Below, piece by piece: positions 48,601 through 56,848 of a stretch of 64,000 nucleotides of DNA. The translations under genes were made by a program, and so were the position numbers. The stretch is from an uncultured bacterium. Its GTDB lineage: Bacteria > Verrucomicrobiota > Lentisphaeria > Oligosphaerales > Oligosphaeraceae. Within the stretch, counting starts at the first letter, position 1. Every line of letters begins with the position of its first letter. Location: NCBI GenBank assembly GCA_902776645.1, contig CACYQT010000005.1, positions 62,001 to 126,000 of the forward strand, given 5' to 3'. The notes beneath the pieces were generated by a model. The model did no database searches. It was not told the origin of the DNA and saw only the letters and a list, made by a program, of their open reading frames with translations.

Positions 48601-48779
48601 TGTACGCGACGGGCGCCGGCGCGGCTTCCCGCCACGCCGTCGGCGTGACGACATTCTGGGGCATGTCCGTGGCGGCCATCGTCGGTATGACCTTTATTCC
48701 AGGCCTTTACGTCGTGTTCCAGTACATCGGCGAATTCTTCCTGAATCTATTCCATGGAAAGAAAATCGAATCGAATTAA
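45663..48779 (+). CDS. RND multidrug efflux pump (AcrB/MexB-like, HAE1 type)
   Basis: 1038 residues, twelve membrane segments and two large periplasmic loops as in AcrB. Typical strings are IFIKRPRFAFVISLVIMLAG at the start, LPVAEYPQVTPPVI, and VVDNAICVTENCMRLIDEEG in the fourth-segment region with the proton-relay acid. The second half has TAKSAILMVEYAKQERESG and the late PLLYATGAGAASRHAVG. AGGAG lies before the start. Proton-driven export of drugs or toxic compounds is expected. Transcription probably ends at the hairpin at 48837. Confidence 0.95.
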   Translation: MFSTIFIKRPRFAFVISLVIMLAGVASYFTLPVAEYPQVTPPVIVVGTFYPGASAQVIADTVAAPLETAINGVEGLTYFESKSDNSGNYTLTITFDTGVNEDMALTNVNNAVKMAESNLPSEVKTNLFSYKRSSDILGVIALQSSNPEHDLMYISNYASINITDNLSRLKGVGQSFVFSDRTYSMRVWLDPLKLRGFNMSIGEIANAIQTQNVQAAAGSVGTDSSNPYMSFKVDTQGRLKTPQEFQNIIVRTGADGRQILLRDVARVEMGSEKYTGQTLYNGGPAAIVGVFKMNDANALTVMTKVREEMDRLAKDFPEGMEWVMGYDSTRFVKVSMKEIAMTLIMTFILVVVITYAFLPSWRATVIPSATIPVSLIGTLLFLKIFHMSINTLSMFALILVIGSVVDNAICVTENCMRLIDEEGLSPYDAAVRCMKEISNALIASTLVVLAVYVPIAFYGGMVGIIYTQFAVTMCTALVLSTVNALTLSPALCAMLLRKTKPAWGPFKIFNWTVNTTRNGFVSVSSLLVRHVFVTLILFAGILAGNFLLYGRIAPAFLPSEDKGALFAEVILPPGASLPRTSEVLHDMLDRIKDVKGIRNSLLIPGQSMTAGNGENCGFVIFELDSWELRKTPDLQLSAIQAEMTRRVADIADARIMILAPPPINGMGASGGVTFAFQAKGEKTPQQLSAAAEELCAKIMQTGKAVYAFSSFDANTPMLNIDIDRAKAEALRLSPSTIFYTLQAFFGSMYINDFNRFSKTYKVNVQADFQYRKNLNYMKQIYIPSSTGAQVPFDAIATLNWTQGSRQAERFNMFPSASINTQSVPFFSSGQMMTLVSDIMHDFGQDYGISWTGMSYQESQNQGKIIWILGMALLMAYLFLVAQYESWTLPISVILSVGTATLGGLVALFVTRGDMNIYCQLGLLMLIGLTAKSAILMVEYAKQERESGLSIREAAVRGMRIRFRSVMMTALSFVFGVLPLLYATGAGAASRHAVGVTTFWGMSVAAIVGMTFIPGLYVVFQYIGEFFLNLFHGKKIESN

Positions 48780-48836
48780 GTCGGATTGGTTGACATTCCG
48801 CAAAATGCATTAATTTAAACCTTGTGTATCAAGGGA

Positions 48837-48872
48837 GGGATGGCGAAGAACTCCGCCATCCCTTTTGTTTTT
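48837..48872 (+). terminator. Intrinsic terminator after the RND operon
   Basis: Perfect 9-base arms GGGATGGCG and CGCCATCCC followed by TTTTGTTTTT. A TTGACA lies upstream at 48790, between the pump stop and this hairpin. Confidence 0.85.
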
Positions 48873-48896
48873 CAGGCCAAAATAGGAGAATGACTG

Positions 48897-49961
48897 ATGA
48901 TGAAGAACAGAGTATTCGGAATGGTCGCGTTTTTCTGCATGTTGGTGGGATGCCTGTGTGTCGCGCAACAGCCGGATGAAAAGATCGACTGGGAAGCCGC
49001 TCAGTTGGTGCACCCAGGCGTCCGTTTTGTGAAATTTCAATGGGAGACGCCGCGGGCCACGCCGCTTTCGGCGGAGCAGGTCGAGAAGGTGCATAAGGAG
49101 ATGATCGAGAAAAAGCGTTCGCAGGAGACCATCGACAACTACAAGGCGGATGTCCGCCCCATGAAAATCTATGTTATGCGCATTGATTTGACAATGAAGG
49201 GCTTGACGTTCACGGGAACGGGGCGCGCGGAAGGCTGGGGCGAAAAAATGCCCGACCACGCCAAGCAGATCATTCGCACGCGTCGCCTCCGCACGGCGCA
49301 ATTCATGAAGGACTGCCGCAAGCCGAAGGAGGAGGGCGGCCGCGGGCTGGACATGATCGTCGCGAACAACAGCGCCCCGTGGTCGCCGTGGGAGTCGCCA
49401 TACACGCATAAGTTCGGTAATCCCACTGCGTTGAACATCTCCGACGGCGTCATCATCACGGACAATCCGGGCGGGCACAAGGCGATTCTCGTCGTTTACA
49501 AGAACGGCAAGATCGACATCGTCGATCATATCGATACGGCGCAGTACGAGGCCGAAGGGCGCACGAAATACGATGACATCTGGTTCGCGCATTCGGGCTT
49601 CGGCATCATTCTGAAGAACGGCGAAACGACGCCGCAGACGACGTCAGGCTATGACCGTCCGTTGATGCCGCGCATGACATGCGGTCTGGACAAAGACCGT
49701 CATTACATGTATTTAGTGGCGGTGGACGGCCGGATGTTCGGCTGGAGCGAAGGCGCCACAGGCACGGATTTGGTCAGAATCATGCGGGCCGCGGGCGCGT
49801 ATGACGTGATTGACTTCGACGGCGGCGGTTCCGCGACGCTGTGCTATTGGGACGATGAGAAGAAGGCCCCGCAGACCGTCAACCGCCATGACCGCGTCCC
49901 CAATGGCTACTACCGCCCCTGCGGCATGAACATGGGCATCTATATCAAACACGACAACTAA
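48897..49961 (+). CDS. Phosphodiester glycosidase family protein (NAGPA/DUF2233), probable lipoprotein
   Basis: 354 residues. The N-terminus has a hydrophobic stretch ending LVGC, a good lipobox, so the protein is probably lipid-anchored and secreted. The NAGPA-type domain shows VMRIDLTMKGL, NPTALNISDGVIITDNPG, MPRMTCGLDKD and VIDFDGGGSATL. The mammalian relative removes N-acetylglucosamine from a phosphodiester (uncovering enzyme); bacterial members act on phosphodiester-linked sugars. AGGAG precedes the start. The GH36 gene follows after 21 bases, so they are likely co-transcribed. Confidence 0.85.
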   Translation: MMKNRVFGMVAFFCMLVGCLCVAQQPDEKIDWEAAQLVHPGVRFVKFQWETPRATPLSAEQVEKVHKEMIEKKRSQETIDNYKADVRPMKIYVMRIDLTMKGLTFTGTGRAEGWGEKMPDHAKQIIRTRRLRTAQFMKDCRKPKEEGGRGLDMIVANNSAPWSPWESPYTHKFGNPTALNISDGVIITDNPGGHKAILVVYKNGKIDIVDHIDTAQYEAEGRTKYDDIWFAHSGFGIILKNGETTPQTTSGYDRPLMPRMTCGLDKDRHYMYLVAVDGRMFGWSEGATGTDLVRIMRAAGAYDVIDFDGGGSATLCYWDDEKKAPQTVNRHDRVPNGYYRPCGMNMGIYIKHDN

Positions 49962-49982
49962 TCATATAACAGGAGAAAAACA

Positions 49983-52199
49983 ATGATTCAAGTTTTATGC
50001 GATGGCCGTCTGTTCCATTTACAGACGAAGGGCACGTCATACGTCTTTTTCGCGAATCCTTTCAACCGTTTGGAGCACATCTACTACGGCGCGCGGGTGG
50101 AGGATCCTACGACCATGCTCATGCGCAATGGTCGTCCGTCTCCTGCGTCGTTCAGCGTGATGCGGCAGGGCGAACCGAGCAACATGGGGCCGGATGTGCT
50201 GCCGCAGGAGTATTCAGGCTTTAACAGCGGCGACATGCGCATGGCCGCGTTGACCTTCAAGACGGAAGACGGCGCCGCATGGACGGACGCACGGTTCGTT
50301 TCCTATAAAATTACAAAGGAAAAACGCGCGTTGCACGGCCTGCCGAGCTCGTTTGTCGGAACGAAGGACACGGATGTGGCGAATCTGGAAATCACGCTGA
50401 AGGACGAAATCGGCGGCGTGGAAGTGACGATGTTGTACAGCGTGTTCGCGGACAACGACGTCATTTCGCGTTCCGTGATTGTGAAGAACGTGTCCGACAA
50501 AGTCGTCCGTCTGGAACGCGCCATGAGCGCGCAGGTGGATTTCAGTGGCAAGAGCCATTATGAAATGGTGAACTTCTATGGCAGCTGGAGCCGTGAACGC
50601 TATCTGGAACGCACGCCGCTGCGGCATGGCATCCAGGCGACGGGCAGTCTGCGCGGCGCGACGGGCCATGTCCATTCGCCCGCGTTGATTCTTTGCGAAC
50701 CTAGTGCGACGGAGACCATGGGCGAGACGTTCGCGTTCGTCTTGGAATATAGCGGCAACCATTTCGAAGCGGCGGAAGTCGACCAGTTCGACGGCGTCCG
50801 TGTGCAGATCGGCATCCATCCGGGCCTGTTCAGCTGGAAATTGAACGCGGGCGAGAGTTTCGAAACGCCTGAGATGTTCATGACGCGGTCCGGCGAAGGC
50901 TTCGGCAAGATGTCGCGCAATCTGCACGATTTCATGCGCTCGCATCTGATCCGCAGCCCGTGGAACGGCAAACGCCGTCCGATTCTCGTGAACAACTGGG
51001 AGGCGACGTATTTCAATTTCGACACGCAGAAGATTCTGGACATCGCGAAGATGGGCGCAAAGGTGAACATCGAGATGCTGGTCTTGGACGACGGATGGTT
51101 CGGCCATCGCGACAACGACAAATCGTCCCTCGGCGACTGGTACGAATTCAAGAAGAAGATCGGCGACATGAAAGATCTGGCGGACGGCATCCACGCGTTG
51201 GGCATGAAGTTCGGCCTGTGGTTCGAGCCCGAAATGATTTCGGAGGACAGCGATCTCTATCGCGCTCATCCGGAATGGGTTCTGTGTGTCCCGAACCGTC
51301 CGCGCTGCTATGGCCGCACGCAGCTGATTCTGGACTTCAGCCGTCCGGAAGTCGTTCAGCATCTGTTCGACGTGATGGCGGGGCTGATCGGCCGCGCGGG
51401 AATCGACTACATCAAATGGGACATGAACCGCAACATGTCCGACGTGTTCTCCGAAGTGCTGCCTGCCGACCAGCAGGGCGAAGTCGCCCATCGCTACATT
51501 CTCGGCGTCTACAAGCTCAACCAGATGCTCATCGACGCCTTCCCGAACCTGCTTATCGAAGGCTGCTCGGGCGGCGGCGGTCGTTTCGACGCGGGCATGA
51601 TGTACTATCTGCCGCAGATCTGGTGCAGCGACAACACGAACGCTATGGAGCGTCTGATCATCCAGGCGGGCACGTCGTTGCTTTATCCCGTGGCGTCCAT
51701 GGGCGCGCATGTGAACGCGCAGCATGACCGCGCGCGGTTCATTCCGTTCGAGACGCGCGGCAACGTCGCCATGGCCGGAACGTTCGGCTATGAGCTTGAT
51801 TTGACGAAACTTGACGAAGAGGAACAGGCGACGGCCATCCGCCTCAACAAGGCCTACCACCGCTATCATGATACAATATCCGAAGGCGACTACTACCGCC
51901 TGACGGATATGTTCAAAGTGAACGAAGTGGAGGCGTGGTGCTGCTCAGCGAAGGACAAGAAGCAGGCCGTCCTGACGGTCGTCCGCCGCACGAAATACGG
52001 CTACATCAAGCGTGTGCCGCGTTTCACCGTGCCCGGCCTTGATCCCGCGAAGAAATACCGTCTCGTCGACGACGCCGTCGAACCAGAGAAGCAGCAGATC
52101 TTCCCCGGCGACGTGCTCATGAACTACGGCATCTGGTGCACGGAACTGGATTTCCGCGACTGCGCGTCCAAGGTGTATCTGTTTGAGATGGTTGACTGA
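49983..52199 (+). CDS. Alpha-galactosidase (GH36)
   Basis: 738 residues without signal peptide. The N-terminal beta-supersandwich leads into the barrel with LVNNWEATYFNFD, VLDDGWFGHRDND, the nucleophile Asp480 in YIKWDMNR, and the acid/base Asp550 in the CSGGGGRFDAG...WCSDN region. A small C-terminal beta domain follows. It would hydrolyse alpha-galactosides after uptake. AGGAG precedes the start. A perfect palindromic terminator follows its stop. Confidence 0.95.
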   Translation: MIQVLCDGRLFHLQTKGTSYVFFANPFNRLEHIYYGARVEDPTTMLMRNGRPSPASFSVMRQGEPSNMGPDVLPQEYSGFNSGDMRMAALTFKTEDGAAWTDARFVSYKITKEKRALHGLPSSFVGTKDTDVANLEITLKDEIGGVEVTMLYSVFADNDVISRSVIVKNVSDKVVRLERAMSAQVDFSGKSHYEMVNFYGSWSRERYLERTPLRHGIQATGSLRGATGHVHSPALILCEPSATETMGETFAFVLEYSGNHFEAAEVDQFDGVRVQIGIHPGLFSWKLNAGESFETPEMFMTRSGEGFGKMSRNLHDFMRSHLIRSPWNGKRRPILVNNWEATYFNFDTQKILDIAKMGAKVNIEMLVLDDGWFGHRDNDKSSLGDWYEFKKKIGDMKDLADGIHALGMKFGLWFEPEMISEDSDLYRAHPEWVLCVPNRPRCYGRTQLILDFSRPEVVQHLFDVMAGLIGRAGIDYIKWDMNRNMSDVFSEVLPADQQGEVAHRYILGVYKLNQMLIDAFPNLLIEGCSGGGGRFDAGMMYYLPQIWCSDNTNAMERLIIQAGTSLLYPVASMGAHVNAQHDRARFIPFETRGNVAMAGTFGYELDLTKLDEEEQATAIRLNKAYHRYHDTISEGDYYRLTDMFKVNEVEAWCCSAKDKKQAVLTVVRRTKYGYIKRVPRFTVPGLDPAKKYRLVDDAVEPEKQQIFPGDVLMNYGIWCTELDFRDCASKVYLFEMVD

Positions 52200-52207
52200 A
52201 AAAGAAC

Positions 52208-52234
52208 GGGGCTTCTGGAATTTCCAGAAGCCCC
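52208..52234. terminator. Bidirectional terminator between GH36 and the beta-helix gene
   Basis: Near-perfect palindrome with arms GGGGCTTCTGGAA and TTCCAGAAGCCCC. It stands between two converging genes; on the - strand it is followed by GTTCTTTTT. Confidence 0.75.
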
Positions 52235-52256
52235 TAATAACCAATTACTTCATCTG

Positions 52257-52273
52257 CTAGCCACTAACCACTA
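52257..52273 (-). repeat. Short copy of the 7-bp repeat
   Basis: On the - strand it reads TAGTGGTTAGTGGCTAG, i.e. one TAGTGGT, one TAGTGGC and a start of the next unit, identical to units of the array at 37593. It lies in the gap after the GH36 gene. Confidence 0.8.
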
Positions 52274-52327
52274 TTACTTGGCTGAAGGATACTTGAAATT
52301 CCGCATTGCCGATTTGTCAGTCAATTC
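52274..52327 (-). pseudogene. Possible C-terminal remnant of a third tandem glycosidase
   Basis: On the - strand this encodes ELTDKSAMRNFKYPSAK and a stop, partly overlapping the end of the beta-helix gene in another frame. The end resembles the C-terminus of the gene at 53906-56815 (TYWLRSIKYLSTK stop), and the bases around GAAGGATACTTGA match GAAAGATACTTGA there. The stretch is short, so chance cannot be excluded. Confidence 0.3.
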
Positions 52328-53816
52328 GAGTTCCGATATTGCGGCATTCGGCGGCGGTAATGGTGAGCGGTTTGTGATGAAGCTTTTCAGTCCGTGAATC
52401 GATAATCCAATTGTTGAGAAAATCGACTTTGGCTCCATTCAGAACTTCAACGATACTGCCGGTGAACTGTGAATTGGAACGGTTGCAATTCTGGATTTTA
52501 TTGTTGAGAATCCGCAACCGATAAACGCCATTTGTGTAGATGCCGTTGACATGGCTGTCAATGATTTCATTGTCGCTGATATCGATATCGGTAATGATAC
52601 GGCTGAGCTTCAGAAACTTCGGAGAAGGGGGGACTTCTGTTGCATTGACGACCGTGAATTCACACTTGTCATCCTTTCTGATGGAAGATGACACCGTGAC
52701 GACGGCGGACTGCCCATCCGCACCAGTCATTTGGATCTTGCGTCCGGGGAAAAGATCTTCGATGAGATTGGCCGCCGTGCTGAAACGTCCTTCACCGATG
52801 ACTGTTACTGCGTCATCACGCCGCGAGAAGTATTCATCGCCGTTCCGATTCCAGCCTTGGGCATTGTCGATATAGGAGACAACGATTCCAGCTCGTCCTG
52901 TCGTAATCTGACCGGCGTTGCGTATCATATCACCGTTGATTTCAAAATCGGCTCCGCTTTCAATGAAGCGATTGCCCAGAACTTTGACGCGGCTGGCGTT
53001 GCAGACACCGCGCCCAAAAGCGTTGAAACGATCGTTGGTTGTGATCTGGCATCCGGAAAAAGTGGTTCGCTGCACATGGTTGTTTGAAAAGACAATGTCG
53101 TGTCCGCCGACGCAGACCAGCCCCTGGCGGCAATTGTAGATGATGTTGTTGCTGACTACAGCGCGTTCAAGACGCACGACTTCTTCGTGCCCATAATCAA
53201 TCAACGCAAGTGCGTCGTCCGTGGTATGTGAAATCTGGTTGCCAGAGCAGACGATATCGCTGCTGAACACAAAATGGAGACCGTCACGCATGGTTCGCTC
53301 AATTCGGCAGTTGACAACCCATATATGACGGCAACCATTGATGGCGATTCCCATGAAAGGGGAGCCGAGAATATGAACGCTATCCACACGGATGTTGTTT
53401 CCAGTTGTGATATATAGCGGATGCTGATCATTGGTCTGCTGATGCGAAGGCATTTCCTTGTATGTCAGAATGCCGCCACGAATGGTCAGATTGTCGCAAT
53501 GGTCAAAATGAAAGGAGCCTTTTTGCTCACGGTTCAGCAACGTGGCTCCGGAAAAATCAATCATTGAATTTTTCAATCCTTTGATTTTCAGTAATCCGGA
53601 GAAAACGTACTTGCCATTTCCAAAAGAAAGAACGCCTCCATCTTGCTGGAGAGCATTAAAGGCTTTGACAATTGCGGTCGTGTCGTCAGACACACCGTCT
53701 CCCTTCGCGCCAAATGAACGAATATCCCATTCCGCAGCACGCAAGCTGACGCCGATACACAATGCAGCAAATAATAAAACACTTTGGAATCTATGGCGGA
53801 ATTGGAGCATTTTCAT
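52317..53816 (-). CDS. Secreted right-handed beta-helix protein (pectate-lyase-like)
   Basis: 499 residues. The signal peptide (about 1-27, ending VSLRAAEW) is followed by the pectate-lyase-3 type opening DIRSFGAKGDGVSDDTTAI, also found in GH28-like and other polysaccharide-acting beta-helix proteins. Many short parallel-beta repeats follow (for example NNIIYNCRQGLVCVGGHD, SNNHVQRTTFSGCQIT). The catalytic residues of GH28 are not evident, so the reaction is open. GGAGG precedes the start. It is the last of seven co-directional - strand genes. Confidence 0.8.
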   Translation of the reverse strand: MKMLQFRHRFQSVLLFAALCIGVSLRAAEWDIRSFGAKGDGVSDDTTAIVKAFNALQQDGGVLSFGNGKYVFSGLLKIKGLKNSMIDFSGATLLNREQKGSFHFDHCDNLTIRGGILTYKEMPSHQQTNDQHPLYITTGNNIRVDSVHILGSPFMGIAINGCRHIWVVNCRIERTMRDGLHFVFSSDIVCSGNQISHTTDDALALIDYGHEEVVRLERAVVSNNIIYNCRQGLVCVGGHDIVFSNNHVQRTTFSGCQITTNDRFNAFGRGVCNASRVKVLGNRFIESGADFEINGDMIRNAGQITTGRAGIVVSYIDNAQGWNRNGDEYFSRRDDAVTVIGEGRFSTAANLIEDLFPGRKIQMTGADGQSAVVTVSSSIRKDDKCEFTVVNATEVPPSPKFLKLSRIITDIDISDNEIIDSHVNGIYTNGVYRLRILNNKIQNCNRSNSQFTGSIVEVLNGAKVDFLNNWIIDSRTEKLHHKPLTITAAECRNIGTRID

Positions 53817-53905
53817 TTGGCCTCCATTCTGTTTCGTTGAATATCCAGACAGGGCATATGTCTTGTGTTTTGCATGGTGCTAAAATGTGCTGGATTAGGC
53901 AATAA

Positions 53906-56815
53906 CTATTTGGTAGAAAGATACTTGATGCTCCTGAGCCAGTAGGTCATTTGCGTGCCGCGTGGATTGCAGCCGAAGCGGAGGAACTTTACGGTGGCGT
54001 CGGCAGGAATGGCTCCGTCGAACATGATGCGGCGGACCTCCCATGTGGTCAGCGGATGCTGGTAGGGGACGTTGATGACGCGAACCGACTGGTTGTCGGG
54101 CGTCGTGTAGGCGACCATGATGTATGCGTAGTTCATGTCGTTCTCGACTTTGTTCTGCGTCGTTTTTACTTCGAACTGAATGCCTTGCACGTCTTTGAAA
54201 GACTCTTCCGGCTGTTTGAGCGTGTGGACGGGATAGAACCAGCGGTCCACATGATTGTTCCATGCGACATCGAAGCGCAGGGCGTTTTCCGCTTCGTCGA
54301 AGGCGCATTGATAGGAGGTCGCGGAGGTGTTTTGCTCCCAGTCCGAAGGCTTCATCCAATCCATGGGAATCTGATGGCAGTTCTGGAGGAAAAGGCCGAT
54401 GAGATGGACGGGAATGTCCAGTTTTGACGTCTTTTTACCATTGAATACGCCTGAAAAGACAATATGGCCTTCAAAGACGCCGTCAGGGAGACGTGGCTTG
54501 AAGACGGTTTCAAATTCAATTTTGGACATCGGTGGAATCGTGACGCTTTGCGGGATGCCGCTGAATTCGCCGCCTTCGGCGTTGATGGTTCCTGTCTTAG
54601 TGGTATTTTCAAGATTCCAGACGATGACTTTCAGGCGGCCACCGTCCGTGCGCGGCATTTCGGCGACGGCTTTCTGTCCAGTGATGACGAAATCATCGTC
54701 GTTGAGTTCCGCGCGGAAAATGACTGTAAGATCTTCATCCGCAGGTTGATTGAGATGGCGGTCGATTTCGCCTGCGGGAATGGGCTTGATATCCGCCGTG
54801 AGGCCATGGATTCCGCTGAGATAGGCGGGATAGCGATCCGCCGTGAGGGTGATTTGACCGTTGGTGGCGTTGACGGCGGAAGGCGTTCCGAGCATGTCCG
54901 TGACCGTGTAGCCGCCGTCCGCGATCTTCAGCGTGAATGTTTCGGGCGCTTTCGGGTTGTCATAGGAATCGACGTATGAAAGTTGCCAGAAAACAAGCAC
55001 TTGCGATTTGTCCGGCCGTTCGAAGAGGACGGTCTTGAGGCCGTCTTTCAGCTTGATTTCGCCGAGAAGCTTCGCATCGACCAGATGGGCCATCATGGTG
55101 GACATGGCGGCGTAGGCGGGTTTGACGGAGCCGTCGCGGCGCATGGTTCCCCAGTCCTTGGCGCCTGCCGCTTCGTTGTACGGCGGAAAGACGAAGAAAT
55201 AGTTGCGGGCGACGCCCTGCATCATGTGGTAGATCTGCGATTTCGGATAGAACTCCGCATGGAGCATCTCCTGTGCGGGCGAATGGGCCTTGATGCCTTT
55301 CATGACGCCGTCTTCGGCGGAATGGCCTTCCAGATTGGTGCCGCATTCGGTCATCCAGATGGCGCGGTTCGGGATGCCGTTGTCGGCCAGGAATTTGCGC
55401 AATTCTGAATCGATGCCGGCGTAGTTCGCTGGCGCCGCATAGGTATGGTAGTTCATGATATCCGTGTATTTGGCTGTGTCGTTGAGATACATGGCGCGGT
55501 GGTAGGCGGTGAAGACGCCTGCGCAGGCGGCGCCTGGGGCGGCGATGATGTCCGGCTTGCCCGCCTTGAAGCCAAGGCAGGCGGCCTTCATGGCGGCGGT
55601 GTAGTCCCAAACGGGAGCTCTTGAGAAGCCGATGTCCTGTTCGTTCCAGAACTCCCAGTCACCCATGCGGTCGCCGAAATCCTTTGCGAGCTGTTTACAG
55701 GATGTGAAGACACCCGCCAGATCACGCGGAATGCCCAGTGGTGTGTCCAACCAGCCGGGCGCATCATGGAACATGCCTGATATGAGGATATTGCGTTCTT
55801 TCAGCAGATCCGCGTTCTCCATGAAGATACCGTATTTGAATTCGTCGCGTACGGCATTGACGGCACCCCACGACAGCCGTTCGCGGACATGCGGGAAGCC
55901 TGCCCAGGCGATGAGATCGGAGACAAGGCGGTATGTGTCGCCGTCATACCAGCGGCAGTCGAACGCGCCGCGGATGGCCAGCCAGCTCTGGGCGGAATCG
56001 ACGGCGAAGAACGAATCGTGCGGATATTTCCGCGTCGAGGGATGCGGGACGATGGTGAAGTTGAAGGACGGCACGGTCTTGCCGTCCGTATTCGTCGTAT
56101 TGACGATGTAGTAGCCGTTCGGCAGGGCGGGAAACGTCAGCGGTTCCGTGCCGTCATGCGGCCAGTCGCCGCTTTGGAGCGTCTTGCCATGCCAGTCCAG
56201 AAGTGTGTAAGTCAGGCCATTGACGGCAGTTGTCATTTGCAGGACTGGCTTGTCGCCTTGGAAGAAAACGTTGCCGGGGGCGTCCGTCACGATGGCGGGA
56301 TCTAGCTGGGGGGCTGTGGGCGTGCCGTTGAAATGGATGTTTTTCATCAGGAATGCGATCTGGAGGTTCTTGGGGTTGAGGCCGAGCTGGATTTTGGCGA
56401 TTTTGGACAAATCCTTCTGCGTCAGGTCGATGGAGACTTTATGCCAGACGTTTGGCTTTTCCGGCGGCGGATATTTGATGGTCTTTCCGTTAATGAAGAG
56501 GTTGCCTTCGCGGCAGCCTTGGTAGCCATCCGCCGGTTCGACGATGCGGATTTCAAATTCAAGTGATGTCGCGCCGTTGAGAGTTTCATACCGTCTTATT
56601 TCGAAGTACGGATAGACCCATTTGTCAACGGTCGGACTGAACGTGACATCGATTCGGAGGGCCTGTTCCGCTTCATCCTTCGTCATGCGCATGGAGCCGG
56701 ATGTGTTTGCACGCCAACGGCTTGGCGTGACAAGATCCTGTGGCGACGGAAACTGTGGCGCGGCGGCGCAGGCCATGGCGGCAAGAAGCAGGATTAATGG
56801 GCGGTGTTTGGTCAT
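53906..56815 (-). CDS. Secreted GH-A-clan-like glycosidase with duplicated flanking modules (copy 2)
   Basis: 969 residues. A signal peptide (about 1-19) is followed by a beta-sandwich module, a short Ig-like part and a TIM barrel from about residue 270. The probable acid/base Glu392 lies in DWEFWNEQDIGF and the nucleophile Glu490 in WMTECGTN, as expected for clan GH-A (GH5/GH39-type). The C-terminal module repeats the N-terminal one: PSRWRANTSGS..DEAEQALRIDVTF..VDKWVYP near residue 30 against PSDWEQNTSAT..DEAENALRFDVAW..VDRWFYP near 845, so both ends probably bind carbohydrate. I cannot assign a GH family number. GGAG precedes the start, 33 bases after its paralogue. Confidence 0.75.
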   Translation of the reverse strand: MTKHRPLILLLAAMACAAAPQFPSPQDLVTPSRWRANTSGSMRMTKDEAEQALRIDVTFSPTVDKWVYPYFEIRRYETLNGATSLEFEIRIVEPADGYQGCREGNLFINGKTIKYPPPEKPNVWHKVSIDLTQKDLSKIAKIQLGLNPKNLQIAFLMKNIHFNGTPTAPQLDPAIVTDAPGNVFFQGDKPVLQMTTAVNGLTYTLLDWHGKTLQSGDWPHDGTEPLTFPALPNGYYIVNTTNTDGKTVPSFNFTIVPHPSTRKYPHDSFFAVDSAQSWLAIRGAFDCRWYDGDTYRLVSDLIAWAGFPHVRERLSWGAVNAVRDEFKYGIFMENADLLKERNILISGMFHDAPGWLDTPLGIPRDLAGVFTSCKQLAKDFGDRMGDWEFWNEQDIGFSRAPVWDYTAAMKAACLGFKAGKPDIIAAPGAACAGVFTAYHRAMYLNDTAKYTDIMNYHTYAAPANYAGIDSELRKFLADNGIPNRAIWMTECGTNLEGHSAEDGVMKGIKAHSPAQEMLHAEFYPKSQIYHMMQGVARNYFFVFPPYNEAAGAKDWGTMRRDGSVKPAYAAMSTMMAHLVDAKLLGEIKLKDGLKTVLFERPDKSQVLVFWQLSYVDSYDNPKAPETFTLKIADGGYTVTDMLGTPSAVNATNGQITLTADRYPAYLSGIHGLTADIKPIPAGEIDRHLNQPADEDLTVIFRAELNDDDFVITGQKAVAEMPRTDGGRLKVIVWNLENTTKTGTINAEGGEFSGIPQSVTIPPMSKIEFETVFKPRLPDGVFEGHIVFSGVFNGKKTSKLDIPVHLIGLFLQNCHQIPMDWMKPSDWEQNTSATSYQCAFDEAENALRFDVAWNNHVDRWFYPVHTLKQPEESFKDVQGIQFEVKTTQNKVENDMNYAYIMVAYTTPDNQSVRVINVPYQHPLTTWEVRRIMFDGAIPADATVKFLRFGCNPRGTQMTYWLRSIKYLSTK

Positions 56816-56848
56816 GGTTGCTCCTATTTGTTTTTATGTGAGTCACGT

